A DNA stretch of 64,000 nucleotides, from contig JAKZAN010000106.1 in assembly GCA_023053545.1 (NCBI GenBank), forward strand, positions 38,434 to 102,433. Direction: 5' to 3'. This document shows, one piece after another, positions 9,153 through 18,039 of the stretch (the first letter of the stretch is position 1; the number at the start of each line of letters is the position of its first letter). Source of the DNA: Lepidurus packardi (taxonomy: Eukaryota > Arthropoda > Branchiopoda > Notostraca > Triopsidae). A program made the position numbers and the translations under genes. The notes under the pieces are model-generated. The model ran no database searches. It had not been told where the DNA came from and saw only the letters and a program-made list of their open reading frames with translations.

Positions 9153-9956
9153 GCGCCGCTGCCTCCGGGCAGCGACCGACCGCCGCCGCCCCCGACGTAG
9201 CGGCCTTGCTGCGCGCCATCAACTGGCAAGCGCCTTGGCTGGTCCATTTGCGCGTTGACGCGCCCTTGCTGCAAAGCCAGCTCGACGCGGGCGCCACGGT
9301 GGCCCAGGCGCTGCATGCCGTGGCGCAGGCGCGGGCCCATGCGGCCCCGGTTCGCTTTGTGGCCCAGACTGATTTGCCCCCGGGCCAAGCGTACGAAGAC
9401 TTCATCTTCAAGACCGGCATGCGTGCCCACCCGCGACAACCTGCACGACCTGTTCAACGGCCTGTGCTGGCTGCACTTTCCGGCCACCAAGGCGCGGCTG
9501 AACCAATTGCAGGCCGGGCAAATTGAAGCGGGCGGCGTGCTGCCCACGCGCGGGCCGGTGCGCGACGCGCTCACCGTGTTTGACGAAAACGCTGCCTTGT
9601 TGCGCGCCCCGGCGCCCTTGTGGGGGGCCTTGCAGGCGCGCGACTGGCAGCGCCTGTTTGTGGACCTGCGCCCGCTTTGGCAGCAGGCCGAGCTGCTGCT
9701 GTTCGGCCATGCCTTGCTCGAAAAGCTGGCCCAGCCGCGCAAGCCCATCACCGCCCATGTGTACCTGGCCAGCAGCGAGCCAGGCGATGCCGCACTGGAC
9801 GCCTGGATCGCCAGCGACCTGCAAGCCGAGCGCTTGGCGGGCAAACCCTTTGCGCCTTTGCCGGTGTTGGGCGTGCCCGGTTGGTGGCCGGCCAATGAAG
9901 ACGTTTTGTTTTACGTCGACGCCCAGGTGTTTCGCCCGCCTGCGCGTGCGCTGTAG
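9149..9956 (+). CDS. DUF3025 domain protein (frameshifted as read)
   Basis: The protein (~268 aa) matches the DUF3025 family, typified by YEDFIF...[21 protein letters not shown] and, at the C-terminus, [17 protein letters not shown]. Function is unknown; the family is common next to housekeeping genes in betaproteobacteria. The GTG start overlaps the pyrC stop. A one-base excess near 9418-9424 splits it: the N-terminal 90 codons end in FKTG and the other frame resumes with [12 protein letters not shown]. There is no signal peptide or membrane span. Confidence 0.75.
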
Positions 9957-9976
9957 CCTAGCTTCTTTTGTTGGGC

Positions 9977-10001
9977 GCCCGTTCAGAGCACGGGCTTGAT
10001 T
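9977..10001 (+). terminator. Weak terminator-like hairpin after the DUF3025 gene
   Basis: GCCCGT and ACGGGC form a 6-bp stem around a 7-nt loop followed by TTGATTT. It is the only termination-like structure in the 180 bp before htpX. Confidence 0.35.
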
Positions 10002-10135
10002 TGGGGGAACTCGGCCTCACTTAACGCTCAGACCAATGTAGTCAAAAGACCCCATGAATCCCTGGCCTTTGCGCCTGCCCTACGCTAAGCCCCGTTAAGC
10101 TCTCGTTAGTTAGTCACTTTGGAGTTGTACCTCTT

Positions 10136-11011
10136 ATGAAAAGAATTTTGCTGTTCGTCATGACCAACCTCGCCGTGGTTGTGGTGTTGGGCCTGGTGGC
10201 CAACTTGTTGGGCGTCAACCGCTTCTTGACGGCCAACGGGCTGAACCTGTCGGCCTTGCTGGGCTTTGCGCTCATCATGGGTTTTGGCGGCGCCATCATT
10301 TCGCTGCTCATCAGCAAGCCCGTGGCCAAGTGGAGCTCGGGCGTGCGCGTCATCGACCAGCCGCAAAACGCCGACGAAGCCTGGATCGTCGAGACCGTGC
10401 GCCGCCTGGCCGACCGCGCCCAGATCGGCATGCCTGAAGTGGGCATTTTTGAAGGCGCGCCCAACGCGTTTGCCACCGGCGCTTTTAAAAACTCGGCCTT
10501 GGTCGCCGTGTCCACCGGCCTCTTGCAAGGCATGACGCGTGAAGAAATCGAAGCCGTCATTGGCCACGAAGTAGCCCACATCGCCAACGGCGACATGGTC
10601 ACCATGACCTTGATCCAAGGCGTGATGAACACCTTTGTGGTGTTCATCAGCCGCGTGGTGGGCTACGCGGTCGACAGCTTTTTGCGCAAGGGCGATTCTG
10701 AAAACTCAGGCCCCGGCATTGGCTACTACGTCACCACCGTGGTGATGGACATCATCTTGGGCTTTGCAGCGGCCATGGTCGTGGCCTGGTTCTCGCGCCA
10801 CCGTGAGTTCCGCGCTGACGCTGGCGCCGCCCAACTGCTGGGCAAGAAGCAACCCATGATCAACGCGCTGGCCCGCTTGGGTGGCATGGTCCCTGGCGAG
10901 TTGCCCAAGTCGGTGCAGTCGCTGGGCATTGGCGGCGGTGTTGGCAAATGGTTCAGCACCCACCCACCGATTGAAGAGCGCATTGCCGCGCTGCAAAACG
11001 CGCAAGGCTGA
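10136..11011 (+). CDS. htpX: Membrane zinc protease HtpX
   Basis: HtpX is an M48-family metalloprotease of the inner membrane that takes part in quality control of misfolded membrane proteins. The 291-residue protein has two N-terminal membrane spans (about residues 4-24 and 36-60), the zinc motif H144-E-V-A-H148, two further hydrophobic segments after residue 155, and the third-ligand region [15 protein letters not shown]. The C-terminal [10 protein letters not shown] is also typical. It stands alone between the DUF3025 gene and a bidirectional terminator. I looked for a heat-shock (sigma-32) promoter and did not find a convincing one. Confidence 0.95.
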   Translation: MKRILLFVMTNLAVVVVLGLVANLLGVNRFLTANGLNLSALLGFALIMGFGGAIISLLISKPVAKWSSGVRVIDQPQNADEAWIVETVRRLADRAQIGMPEVGIFEGAPNAFATGAFKNSALVAVSTGLLQGMTREEIEAVIGHEVAHIANGDMVTMTLIQGVMNTFVVFISRVVGYAVDSFLRKGDSENSGPGIGYYVTTVVMDIILGFAAAMVVAWFSRHREFRADAGAAQLLGKKQPMINALARLGGMVPGELPKSVQSLGIGGGVGKWFSTHPPIEERIAALQNAQG

Positions 11012-11030
11012 TACCGCTTAGCCCCCACGC

Positions 11031-11067
11031 AAAAGGCCGCCCTGGTTAACGCCAGGGCGGCCTTTTT
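11031..11067. terminator. Bidirectional rho-independent terminator between convergent htpX and the flavoprotein gene
   Basis: AAGGCCGCCCTGG pairs with CCAGGGCGGCCTT around a 6-nt loop, with an A-run on the left and TTTTT on the right, so it can terminate transcription from both sides. Confidence 0.9.
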
Positions 11068-11088
11068 ATTGGCGTCAGCCGATCGCTG

Positions 11089-12757
11089 TCAGTGCGCGCC
11101 GGCCAAGCTCATGGCCACGGCTTCAGCCACTTCAATGCCGTCCACACCCGCCGACAAAATGCCGCCCGCGTAGCTGGCGCCTTCGCCTGCGGGGTACAGG
11201 CCTTTGACGTTCAGGCTTTGAAAGTCGTCACCACGCGTGATGCGCAGCGGCGACGAGGTGCGCGTTTCCACACCGGTCAGCATGGCGTCGTGCATGTCAA
11301 AGCCTTTGATCTGCTTGCCAAAGGCGGGCAGGGCTTCGCGCATGGCGGTGATGGCGTATTCGGGCAGGGCCTGGGCCAGGTCGGTCAGGTGCACGCCGGG
11401 CTTGTATGACGGCTCCACACTGCCCAGCGCGGTAGAAGGCCGCGCCGCCAAAAAGTCGCCGACCAGCTGGCCGGGCGCTTCGTACGTGCTGCCGCCCAGC
11501 GTGAAGGCTTGCGACTCCAGCCGGCGCTGAAAAGCAATACCGGCCAGCGGGTGAACTTCTTGGCCGGGCTGCACGGACTCGCCCGGCGCGAGGTAGTCGG
11601 GCGGCGTGATGCCCACCACGATGCCCGCGTTGGCGTTGCGTTCGTTGCGCGAATACTGGCTCATGCCGTTGGTGACTACGCGGCCTGTTTCAGAGGTGGC
11701 GGCCACCACCGTGCCGCCGGGGCACATGCAAAAGCTGTAGACGCTGCGGCCATTGGCTGCGTGGTGCACCAGCTTGTAGTCGGCTGCGCCCAGCAGCGGG
11801 TGGCCGGCGTGCTGGCCCAGCCGTGCGCGGTCGATCAGGCCTTGCGGGTGTTCGATGCGAAAGCCAATCGAAAACGGCTTGGCCTGCATGTACACGCCGC
11901 GCTCATGCAGCATGGCAAAGGTGTCGCGCGCGCTGTGGCCCAGCGCCAGCACCACATGGTCGGCGCGCAGCGCGTAGCGGCTGCCGTCGGCCAGGTTTTC
12001 CACGGTCAGGCCGCGGATGTGCTTGCCGCCGGGGCCGTCTTCCATGTCGATGTCGCTCACTCGCTGCTCGAAGCGGATCTCGCCGCCCATGGCGATGATT
12101 TGCTCGCGCATGTGCTCGACCACTTTGACCAGTTTGAAGGTGCCGATGTGCGGCTTGCTGACCAGCAAAATTTCTTCAGGCGCGCCGGCCTTGACGAACT
12201 CCGTCATGACCTTGCGGCCCAGGTGGCGCGGGTCTTTGATCTGGCTCCAGAGCTTGCCGTCTGAAAACGTGCCGGCCCCGCCTTCGCCAAACTGCACGTT
12301 GGACTCGGGGTTGAGTTCGCGCTTGCGCCACAGGCCCCAGGTGTCTTTGGTGCGTTCGCGCACTTTTTTGCCGCGCTCCAACACAATGGGCTTGAACCCC
12401 ATTTGCGCCAGCAGCAGCGCCGCAAAAATGCCACAAGGCCCAAAGCCCACGACCACTGGCCGCAACTCGGGCGCTTGCTGGGCCTGCGTGGGCGGGTAGT
12501 AGGCCAGGTCGGGCGCTGTGCGGATGTGCGGGTGATTGGGAAAAGCCGCCAACACGCGAGCCTCTACAGCAGGGGCCAGCTCTACGTGGGCGATGTAGAC
12601 GAGCAGCAGTTTTTGCTTGCGGGCGTCGTAGCTGCGTTTGTGGATGTGGTGGGCCCAGCAGCTCGCCGGGGGCGAGTTGGAGCGTGGTGGCAATCAGGGC
12701 TGCCAGCGCTTCGGGCGCGTGGTCGAGCGGGAGCTTGAGCTCGGTGAGGCGAATCAT
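11089..12757 (-). CDS. FAD-dependent dehydrogenase, COG2509 type (frameshifted as read)
   Basis: The protein (~555 aa) resembles uncharacterised flavoproteins of COG2509. It has an N-terminal ~90-residue alpha/beta domain (IRLTELKLPLDH...; HHIHKRSYDARK), a dinucleotide-binding GFGPCGIFAALLLAQMG, and the typical VLALGHSARDTF, FCMCPGGTVVAATSE and GEGASYAGGILSAGVDG stretches. The substrate is unknown. The N-terminal 35 codons from the ATG at 12757 are one frame away from the rest. An extra G at 12651-12656 in a GGGCCC run explains the split (GEL-L joined to AHHIHKRS). It converges on htpX and is divergent from rnpB. Confidence 0.88.
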
Positions 12758-12842
12758 GTCGGTCTGCTTTCAGGGGATCTGTTTTTCGGATCAGCTGGGC
12801 ATTTTAGGCGGCGTCCGCCACGGGGCCACGAGGGGCGCCCGG

Positions 12843-12848
12843 CATAAT
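12843..12848 (+). promoter_or_regulatory. Candidate -10 box of rnpB
   Basis: CATAAT lies 8 bp before the predicted 5' end of the RNase P RNA (12856), the correct distance for a -10 element. No clear -35 element is seen. Confidence 0.45.
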
Positions 12849-12855
12849 ACGCAGC

Positions 12856-13183
12856 GTGAAGCACGCCAGACCGTCGCTGGTGCAATTTGGGAAACCAAGC
12901 ACTGGAGGAACGTCCGGACTGCACAGGACAGCGTAGGAGGTAATACCTCTCCACCGTGAGGTGAGGATCAGAGCAACAGAGACGAGCCGGTTCAGTCCGG
13001 GTGAAACGGGCAATCTCTACGCGCAGCAATACCAAGTAGGCCAACGTTGATGTGGTTCCGCAGAGTTGGCGGGTAGGTAGCATTGAGCCGGGTGGGTGAC
13101 CCCCGGCCCAGATTAATGACGGTCACGCCGTGTTTTCGCAAGAAGGCCCGGTGCACAAAATCCGGCTTATCGGCGGGCTTCAC
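12856..13183 (+). ncRNA. rnpB: RNase P RNA, bacterial type A
   Basis: This is the catalytic RNA that matures tRNA 5' ends. Universally conserved elements are present in order: GAGGAACGTCCGGACTGCAC (12906-12925), CAGAGACGAGCCGGTTCAGT in the middle, GGGTGAAACGG, AGATTAATGACGGTCACG, and near the 3' end the tRNA-CCA binding loop AAAATCCGGCTTATCGGC. The ends were set by helix P1: GTGAAGCACGCC at 12856-12867 pairs with GGCGGGCTTCAC at 13172-13183 with one mismatch. The length of ~328 nt is normal for betaproteobacteria. Confidence 0.96.
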
Positions 13184-13440
13184 ACTTATTCTTTGAGTTG
13201 GCGGGATGCGCTACATGCCGAGCTAGCGCACGACCTTTGGGAACTTCCCGCATGGCCTGCGAATCTCCCCGCCTTCCTCTTTCCCCACCGCCTTCTGCTT
13301 TCAATGAAAAGTCGTGTCAGCCCGGCAGGACTGAGCCGATTTCGGAGCGAAGCGACATGAGGCACAGGCCTGCCTGCTGACGCGGCTTTGTTTTCGTCTG
13401 CGCTTCTCTTTCTTCGCGACGAGCCGCGCCATATGCAAAG

Positions 13441-13536
13441 AGTCGGCCATGTGGCTCAGGCTGGGGCCTCATGTCGCTCCGCTTCGCTCCTCTCCGAAAT
13501 CGGCCCCAACCTGAGCCACATGGCCGACTTGTTTTT
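13441..13536 (+). repeat. Long inverted repeat (27-bp arms) with T-rich tail
   Basis: The arms 13441-13467 and 13503-13529 (AGTCGGCCATGTGGCTCAGG... and its complement) pair with one mismatch around a 35-nt loop, and a TGTTTTTGTT stretch follows. The loop itself is an inverted copy of sequence at 13336-13362. It could terminate rnpB-proximal transcription or be a small mobile palindrome (inference). Confidence 0.7.
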
Positions 13537-13657
13537 GTTGGGAGGTTGGCAATTCGGGTCGGATTCGGGATCGGATTCGGGATCGGGATCTGGTGCGCTT
13601 TGTTCCTGTTGTGTTCGGCGGTCTGGTTGACGGGGAATTGGCAGGGTCCTAAGATAA

Positions 13658-13692
13658 GCATCACGCATCATGCATCACGCATCACGCATCAA
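13658..13692 (+). repeat. Five tandem heptamers GCATCAC/T/A upstream of the antitoxin gene
   Basis: The units GCATCAC, GCATCAT, GCATCAC, GCATCAC and GCATCAA are contiguous and end 17 bp before the antitoxin ATG. The place is where a ribbon-helix-helix antitoxin usually binds its own promoter, so they may be operator half-sites or a slipped-strand repeat (inference). Confidence 0.8.
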
Positions 13693-13709
13693 ACACCGAG
13701 GTCAACCCC

Positions 13710-13979
13710 ATGCGCACCACCCTCAGCATTGAAGACGATGTGCTTTACGCCGTCAAAAGCCTGGCGCGCCGCGAAGGCCGCAGTGTGGGCGAGGTGCTGT
13801 CTGACTTGGCGCGCCGTGCCCTGCAAGCACCGCAGGCCAGTGCGGCCCAAGCGGGCTTGGCGGCCAGCGCCCTGGACGCGCAACTCGCCGCGCTCGGCCA
13901 CACGCCGTACCGCGCGCCGGGTGTGCAGGTCGTCACCCAGGCGCAGATTGAAGACTTGCGCGAAGCTGAGGGCGTGTGA
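13710..13979 (+). CDS. Ribbon-helix-helix antitoxin, VapB-like
   Basis: This 89-residue protein begins MRTTLSIEDDVLYAVKSLAR, the beta-strand and first helix of a ribbon-helix-helix DNA-binding domain; RRALQAP closes the second helix. The C-terminal ~45 residues (LGHTPYRAPGVQVVTQAQIE) would wrap around and block the toxin. Antitoxins of this type also repress their own operon. The stop overlaps the toxin start by 4 bp (GTGTGA), the usual coupled arrangement. Five heptamer repeats lie just upstream. Confidence 0.8.
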   Translation: MRTTLSIEDDVLYAVKSLARREGRSVGEVLSDLARRALQAPQASAAQAGLAASALDAQLAALGHTPYRAPGVQVVTQAQIEDLREAEGV

Positions 13980-14479
13980 GCCGGCGCGCTGCGCCCCAAG
14001 CACGGGAGGCGTCGGCCTCTTACGTTGTCGCTGCCGCCCAGACGGGCCTGCGCCTGCTGGACGTGAATGTGTTGATTGCGCTGTGCGACGGTCGCCACGA
14101 ACACCATGAGCAGGTGGCGCACTGGTTTGTGGCCCACGCCGCCGCCGGCTGGGCCAGCTGCCCGCTGACGCAAAACGGTGCGATTCGCATCATGAGCGCG
14201 CCTGCCTACCCCGGGGCTCGGCCGGTGGCGCAGGTGCTGGCGCAGGTGCAGACGCTGTGCGCCAGTGCCCACCACCACTTCTGGCCCGACGCCGTCAGCC
14301 TGGTGCAGCCCGGCACACTCAACCCCAAACACTTGCTGGGCCACCGGCAATTGACCGACGCTTATTTGCTGGCCTTGGCCGTGCATCACCGCGGCCAGTT
14401 CGTCACGCTAGACGGCGCCATTCCCGTCCAGGCGGTGCAAGGCGGCGAGCCGGGCCACTTTCTGCGCTTGACCCCCTGA
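13976..14479 (+). CDS. PIN-domain toxin, VapC-like ribonuclease
   Basis: The PIN domain has the first acidic residue in LRLLDVNVLIALCDGRHEHH, a middle CPLTQNGAIRI stretch, and the later acidic residues in TDAYLLALAV and FVTLDGAI. VapC enzymes are Mg-dependent RNases that stop translation unless held by the antitoxin. The GTG at 13976 is the only start that couples to the antitoxin; it adds about 24 residues before the point where VapC proteins usually begin. No better ATG, GTG or TTG exists before LRLLD. All acidic positions seem intact. It is convergent with the Nudix/MBL gene. Confidence 0.78.
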   Translation: MSRRAAPQAREASASYVVAAAQTGLRLLDVNVLIALCDGRHEHHEQVAHWFVAHAAAGWASCPLTQNGAIRIMSAPAYPGARPVAQVLAQVQTLCASAHHHFWPDAVSLVQPGTLNPKHLLGHRQLTDAYLLALAVHHRGQFVTLDGAIPVQAVQGGEPGHFLRLTP

Positions 14480-14512
14480 AGGCCCTGACGGGCCCTGAAG
14501 GCCTTGCTGGGC

Positions 14513-16156
14513 TCAGAGGTTGAAGCCCGCCAGACTCTGAATGCGCTCCACATGCGCCAGCAAGGAACGTTTGGCCACTGGCCAAATGCGCGCGTCCACA
14601 TCGTCATACGCCTGGGCCACCCAGTCGTCCATGCTGCCGTGGGGCAGGGCTTGCATGACCTTGATGATCTTGGCTTCTCGCTTGAGCCGGTGCGCCTTGA
14701 GCTGGGCGATTTGCTGCGGCGCTGCACCCAGCACGTAGCCGTGGGCCGGCAAGATGAAGTCGATGCGGTGTTCTGCGCAAGCGGCGCTCAGCAAGTCCAG
14801 CGAGGCCAGGTAGTCGTTCATGTCACCGTCTGGTGGGTCGATCACCGTGGTGCTGCCGTTGAGGATGTGGTCGCCGCTGAACAGCAAACCGTCTTCCACC
14901 AACACCAGGCACAAGTGGTTCGCCGCATGGCCGGGCGTGTGCAAGACCTGCAGCGTGTGCGTGATGCCGGCCGCGTTGCGCAGCGTCAGCAACTCGCCGT
15001 GGGCCAGCGGCCGGTCGGGCGTGAAAGCGCTGTTGGCGCGGGCGGTCGGCTGCGAGGGCAGGCCGAGGATGGGCGGCGGTGTGGCGCAGCGCGCTTGCAA
15101 GGGCTTGGCGCCGGGCGAGTGGTCCGAATGCGAGTGCGTGCAGACGATGAAGCGAATGTCGCCGCCTGCGGCCTGCCACAAGCGCTCCAAGTGGTCAGCG
15201 TCGGCCGGGCCGGGGTCGATGGCAATGAAGCCGGTGCTGGCGTCGCCCACCAAATAACTGTTGGTGCCGGGGCCGGTCATCACGCCGGGGTTGGGCGCGG
15301 TCAGGCGTTGCACGTTTTTCAGCAGGGGCACGGCGCGGCTGGTTTGCCAGTCCAGCGTGTGGACGATTTGCCCGTCGGGGCAGGTCAAAGCCAACTCGCC
15401 AAACGGGGCTTCGTGCTCCATGTAGCGTGCTTCGCGGCCTTGCAGCAGGCCGGCGCGGGGGCAGCTGGTGAAGAGCGGCTCGTCGGTCACGGCGCAGGCG
15501 TCGAGCACGGCTTGCACCGTGGCGTAGGCCTGCAAGCGTTGCAGCGTGCGGATGGTCGGGAAGATGATGAAGAACTGACCGGCTTCGTGCCGTGCCAGCG
15601 CGTCGGCCGGGCGCACCCAGACCGGCTCGAACTGCTCGGATTCGTCAGCCACCGGCTCTTGGCCGTCGGGCATGCGCGCCACCAAAAACGGCACGTCAAA
15701 GCGGCGCGGCAAGTCGCGGTCGGTGATCCAGTGGGCCAGCACAAACACCTCGGCGCCGGCCAGCGTGAGGCCGCGTGCCTGGCACTGCGCGGCAAAAGGC
15801 GCTTGGCGGTCGAGCGCGGCGATGTCTTGGGCGTCGGCGTGCGTGCCGTCGGCGCGGCGCGCCAGCAAGACGCCCAGTTCCTCGAAGCTCTCGCGGATGG
15901 CGGCGATGGCCTGCGTCAGCGCCAAGTCTGCTTGCGTGGGCCGCCGGCTGCTGGCGCCATGGGCCTGCGCGTCGGCCGCGTCAATGCCGCCGCCGGGAAA
16001 CACATAAGCGCCGGGCGCAAAGCTCGCCGTCATGGAGCGGCGCGTCATCAGCACTTCCAGGCCTTGGTCGCTGTCGCGCAGCAGCAGCACGGTGGCGGCA
16101 GGGCGCAGCGGGGCGGGTTCACGTTGCGGGTACAGGAGCTGGGTGGGGCGGGTCAT
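14513..16156 (-). CDS. Nudix hydrolase-metallo-beta-lactamase fusion protein
   Basis: The ~547-residue protein joins two hydrolase domains. Residues about 20-260 are Nudix-like, with FVFPGGG-type YVFPGGGIDAADAQ and AIRESFEELGVLL, the core of the Nudix box (REXXEEXG). Residues about 290-500 are a metallo-beta-lactamase fold with the metal sites THSHSDHSPG, HTPGHAANHL and FSGDHI, and an LACTB2-like C-terminal helix region. The natural substrates are unknown; an acyl-CoA or nucleotide derivative is possible (inference). The ATG at 16156 was preferred to an in-frame TTG at 16174. It is convergent with the toxin gene. Confidence 0.88.
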   Translation of the reverse strand: MTRPTQLLYPQREPAPLRPAATVLLLRDSDQGLEVLMTRRSMTASFAPGAYVFPGGGIDAADAQAHGASSRRPTQADLALTQAIAAIRESFEELGVLLARRADGTHADAQDIAALDRQAPFAAQCQARGLTLAGAEVFVLAHWITDRDLPRRFDVPFLVARMPDGQEPVADESEQFEPVWVRPADALARHEAGQFFIIFPTIRTLQRLQAYATVQAVLDACAVTDEPLFTSCPRAGLLQGREARYMEHEAPFGELALTCPDGQIVHTLDWQTSRAVPLLKNVQRLTAPNPGVMTGPGTNSYLVGDASTGFIAIDPGPADADHLERLWQAAGGDIRFIVCTHSHSDHSPGAKPLQARCATPPPILGLPSQPTARANSAFTPDRPLAHGELLTLRNAAGITHTLQVLHTPGHAANHLCLVLVEDGLLFSGDHILNGSTTVIDPPDGDMNDYLASLDLLSAACAEHRIDFILPAHGYVLGAAPQQIAQLKAHRLKREAKIIKVMQALPHGSMDDWVAQAYDDVDARIWPVAKRSLLAHVERIQSLAGFNL

Positions 16157-16374
16157 GGGCTGATTTTGAAGCAAAAGTGGCGGCGGTCCGGTTGAGCTGC
16201 ATCCCCCGCTGAATGACCTTGGCGGCCAGAGCTTGGGTGCAGGCGATGTGTCGGCGGCACGCCTTTCGAAAAGTGGCTAAGTGTTAACCGCAATGGCTGG
16301 CAGGCTGCGCGGTGCCCATACTCAGCGCCAACTTCGCCCGTCTTTTCTGATCGTTTATTTCAAGGGGTTCTGCC

Positions 16375-17358
16375 GTGAACGCACGCACTTTCCGTCTGGG
16401 CCTGGCCCTGTCTGCCGCCGCGCTGTGCTGGAGCAGCACCAGCGCGCTGGCCCAGGGCGCAGCAGCCTGGCCGAGCAAGCCCATCAAGCTGGTGGCGGTG
16501 TTTCCGCCGGGTGGCTCGGTGGACCAGGTGGCGCGCATCTTGGCCGTGCCCTTGTCGCAGCAGCTCGGCCAGAACGTGATTGTCGAAAACAAGGGCGGCG
16601 CATCGGGCTCCATCGGCACGGCCGCGGTGGCCAATGGCCCGGCCGACGGTTACACCTTCGCGGTGGTGTTTGACACCCACGGCGTCAACCCCAGCCTGAT
16701 CCCGAACATGCCGTTCGACACCCGCAAAGACTTGACCCCCATCACGCTGATCGGCACTTCGGCCATGGTGCTGGCCACGCACACCGGCTCTGAGTACAAA
16801 ACTTTTGCCGACGTGGTGGCCGCTGCCAAGGCCAAGAAAAACGTGAGCTACGGCAGCATTGGCTCGGGCAGCCTGGGCCACTTGGCCATGGCGCTCCTGA
16901 GCAAGAGCGGCAACATCGACTGGCAGCACGTCCCGTACAAAGGCGGTGGCCCGCTCATGACCGACGCGGTGGCCGGCCATGTGCCCTTGTCGATTGGCTC
17001 GGTGTTTGTGACCAAGCCGCACATCGACAGCGGCCGCATGCGCCCGCTGGCCGTGACGACCAGCAAGCGCTCCCCAGATTTGCCGCAAGTGCCGACGATG
17101 GCTGAAAGCGGCTTTGCTGGTTTTGAAGCACCCGCCTGGTGGGCCATCTTGGCACCCGCCAAAACCCCGCCCGAGGTGCTCAAGCGCATGAACGAAGAAG
17201 TCAACAAAGCCCTCAAGCGCCCTGAGATTGCCAGCAAGCTCGACGCCCAAGGCATCGACATCATGGGCGGCTCGTCAGAAGCAGCCCGCGTGTTCATCGA
17301 CCGTCAAATCGACACCTGGGCCAAGGTGGTCAAGGACAACGGCATCAAGGCCGACTGA
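16375..17358 (+). CDS. Bug-family (TctC) periplasmic solute-binding protein
   Basis: The protein (327 aa) starts with a Sec signal peptide ending SALAQG, then WPSKPIKLVAVFPPGGSVDQVAR, the hallmark of the Bug (Bordetella uptake gene) family, and later VENKGGASGSIGTAAVANGPADGYT. Bug proteins bind carboxylates such as tricarboxylates, nicotinate or aromatic acids and often work with TctAB-type permeases. No permease gene is next to it, which is usual for the many orphan Bug proteins in Comamonadaceae. It starts with GTG after a weak AGGGG. Confidence 0.9.
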   Translation: MNARTFRLGLALSAAALCWSSTSALAQGAAAWPSKPIKLVAVFPPGGSVDQVARILAVPLSQQLGQNVIVENKGGASGSIGTAAVANGPADGYTFAVVFDTHGVNPSLIPNMPFDTRKDLTPITLIGTSAMVLATHTGSEYKTFADVVAAAKAKKNVSYGSIGSGSLGHLAMALLSKSGNIDWQHVPYKGGGPLMTDAVAGHVPLSIGSVFVTKPHIDSGRMRPLAVTTSKRSPDLPQVPTMAESGFAGFEAPAWWAILAPAKTPPEVLKRMNEEVNKALKRPEIASKLDAQGIDIMGGSSEAARVFIDRQIDTWAKVVKDNGIKAD

Positions 17359-17412
17359 CGGCGGCGGCGCAGGGCTGCCTGGGTCGGGCTGCCCTGGTCG
17401 CGCTGGTTCGGC

Positions 17413-17958
17413 TCACACCTCCGGCGACACCCCCAGCGCCACCAAGAAGCGCGCCACCATGTTGTAGGTGGCAATCGCGCTGGTCAGCTCCACCAGCTCG
17501 GTGGTGTTGAAGTGCTGGCGCAGCGCGTCAAACACGGCGTCTTGCACTTTCACGTCCAGCGTCATTTGCGCGGCGTACTGCACCACCAGCTGCTCGACGG
17601 CGCCCAGCGCCGGGTGGCTGGCGCTTTGGCGGGCGTCGGCCAGCACCAGCGCGTTGAGCGCGTCGAGCTCGGCCTGCACGCCACCTGCAGCCAGGAAGTC
17701 GGGCGCGTGGTGGTGGTATTCGTAGCTGGCACCGGTGAGCAGCGCCACCGTGCAAATGCCCAACTCGCGCAGCTTGCGGCTGGTCGGCAGACCGGCGCGC
17801 ACCGTGCCGAGGTAGACGTTCCAGGCGCGCGCCAGCGGCTCGCTCCACAGCAGGGCCTTGTCCAGGTTGATCAAGGTGCCGCCGCGCCGTTTCAAGATGG
17901 CGTCCACCAAGTCTTGCGGTTGGGCGTGCAGGGTGGGTGTCCAGTCGGGAATGCGCAT
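17413..17958 (-). CDS. Carboxymuconolactone decarboxylase (CMD) family protein
   Basis: This 181-residue protein has the all-helical AhpD/CMD fold signature: [18 protein letters not shown], then [23 protein letters not shown] and a helix near the C-terminus ([21 protein letters not shown]). It lacks the CxxC pair of AhpD peroxidases, so it is closer to decarboxylase-like members of unknown substrate. The start is an ATG at 17958 (MRIPDW). It is divergent from dapF, about 80 bp away, and convergent with the Bug gene. Confidence 0.85.
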   Translation of the reverse strand: MRIPDWTPTLHAQPQDLVDAILKRRGGTLINLDKALLWSEPLARAWNVYLGTVRAGLPTSRKLRELGICTVALLTGASYEYHHHAPDFLAAGGVQAELDALNALVLADARQSASHPALGAVEQLVVQYAAQMTLDVKVQDAVFDALRQHFNTTELVELTSAIATYNMVARFLVALGVSPEV

Positions 17959-18039
17959 GGCGGGGCTTTCAGAAAGTGGGGGTGTGGCGGCATGGTAGGC
18001 CAGCGCGGCCTTCGGTGTGCGCGACGGGATAATGCGGCC

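Larger units (their letters stand above)
13184..13709. other. Repeat-rich intergenic spacer between rnpB and the toxin-antitoxin genes
   Basis: No credible protein-coding gene is seen in these 526 bp. The stretch holds a pair of diverged inverted copies around CCGATTTCGGAG/CGACATGAGG (13336-13362 and 13467-13502), a 27-bp hairpin (13441-13529), a short direct repeat of GGATCGGATTC type (about 13555-13590) and five GCATCAC-type heptamers (13658-13692). Short reading frames here have atypical composition and no start signals. Confidence 0.7.

Noticed and set aside
13130-13360. Short plus-strand frames beginning inside the 3' part of rnpB
   Set aside because: They overlap the universally conserved RNase P core and have no start signals.
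13658-13692. CRISPR array
   Set aside because: The units are 7 bp, contiguous, without spacers and without cas genes.
14504-16195. 563-codon plus-strand frame opposite the Nudix/MBL gene
   Set aside because: The minus strand encodes intact Nudix and metallo-beta-lactamase motifs; the plus frame has no family-like features.
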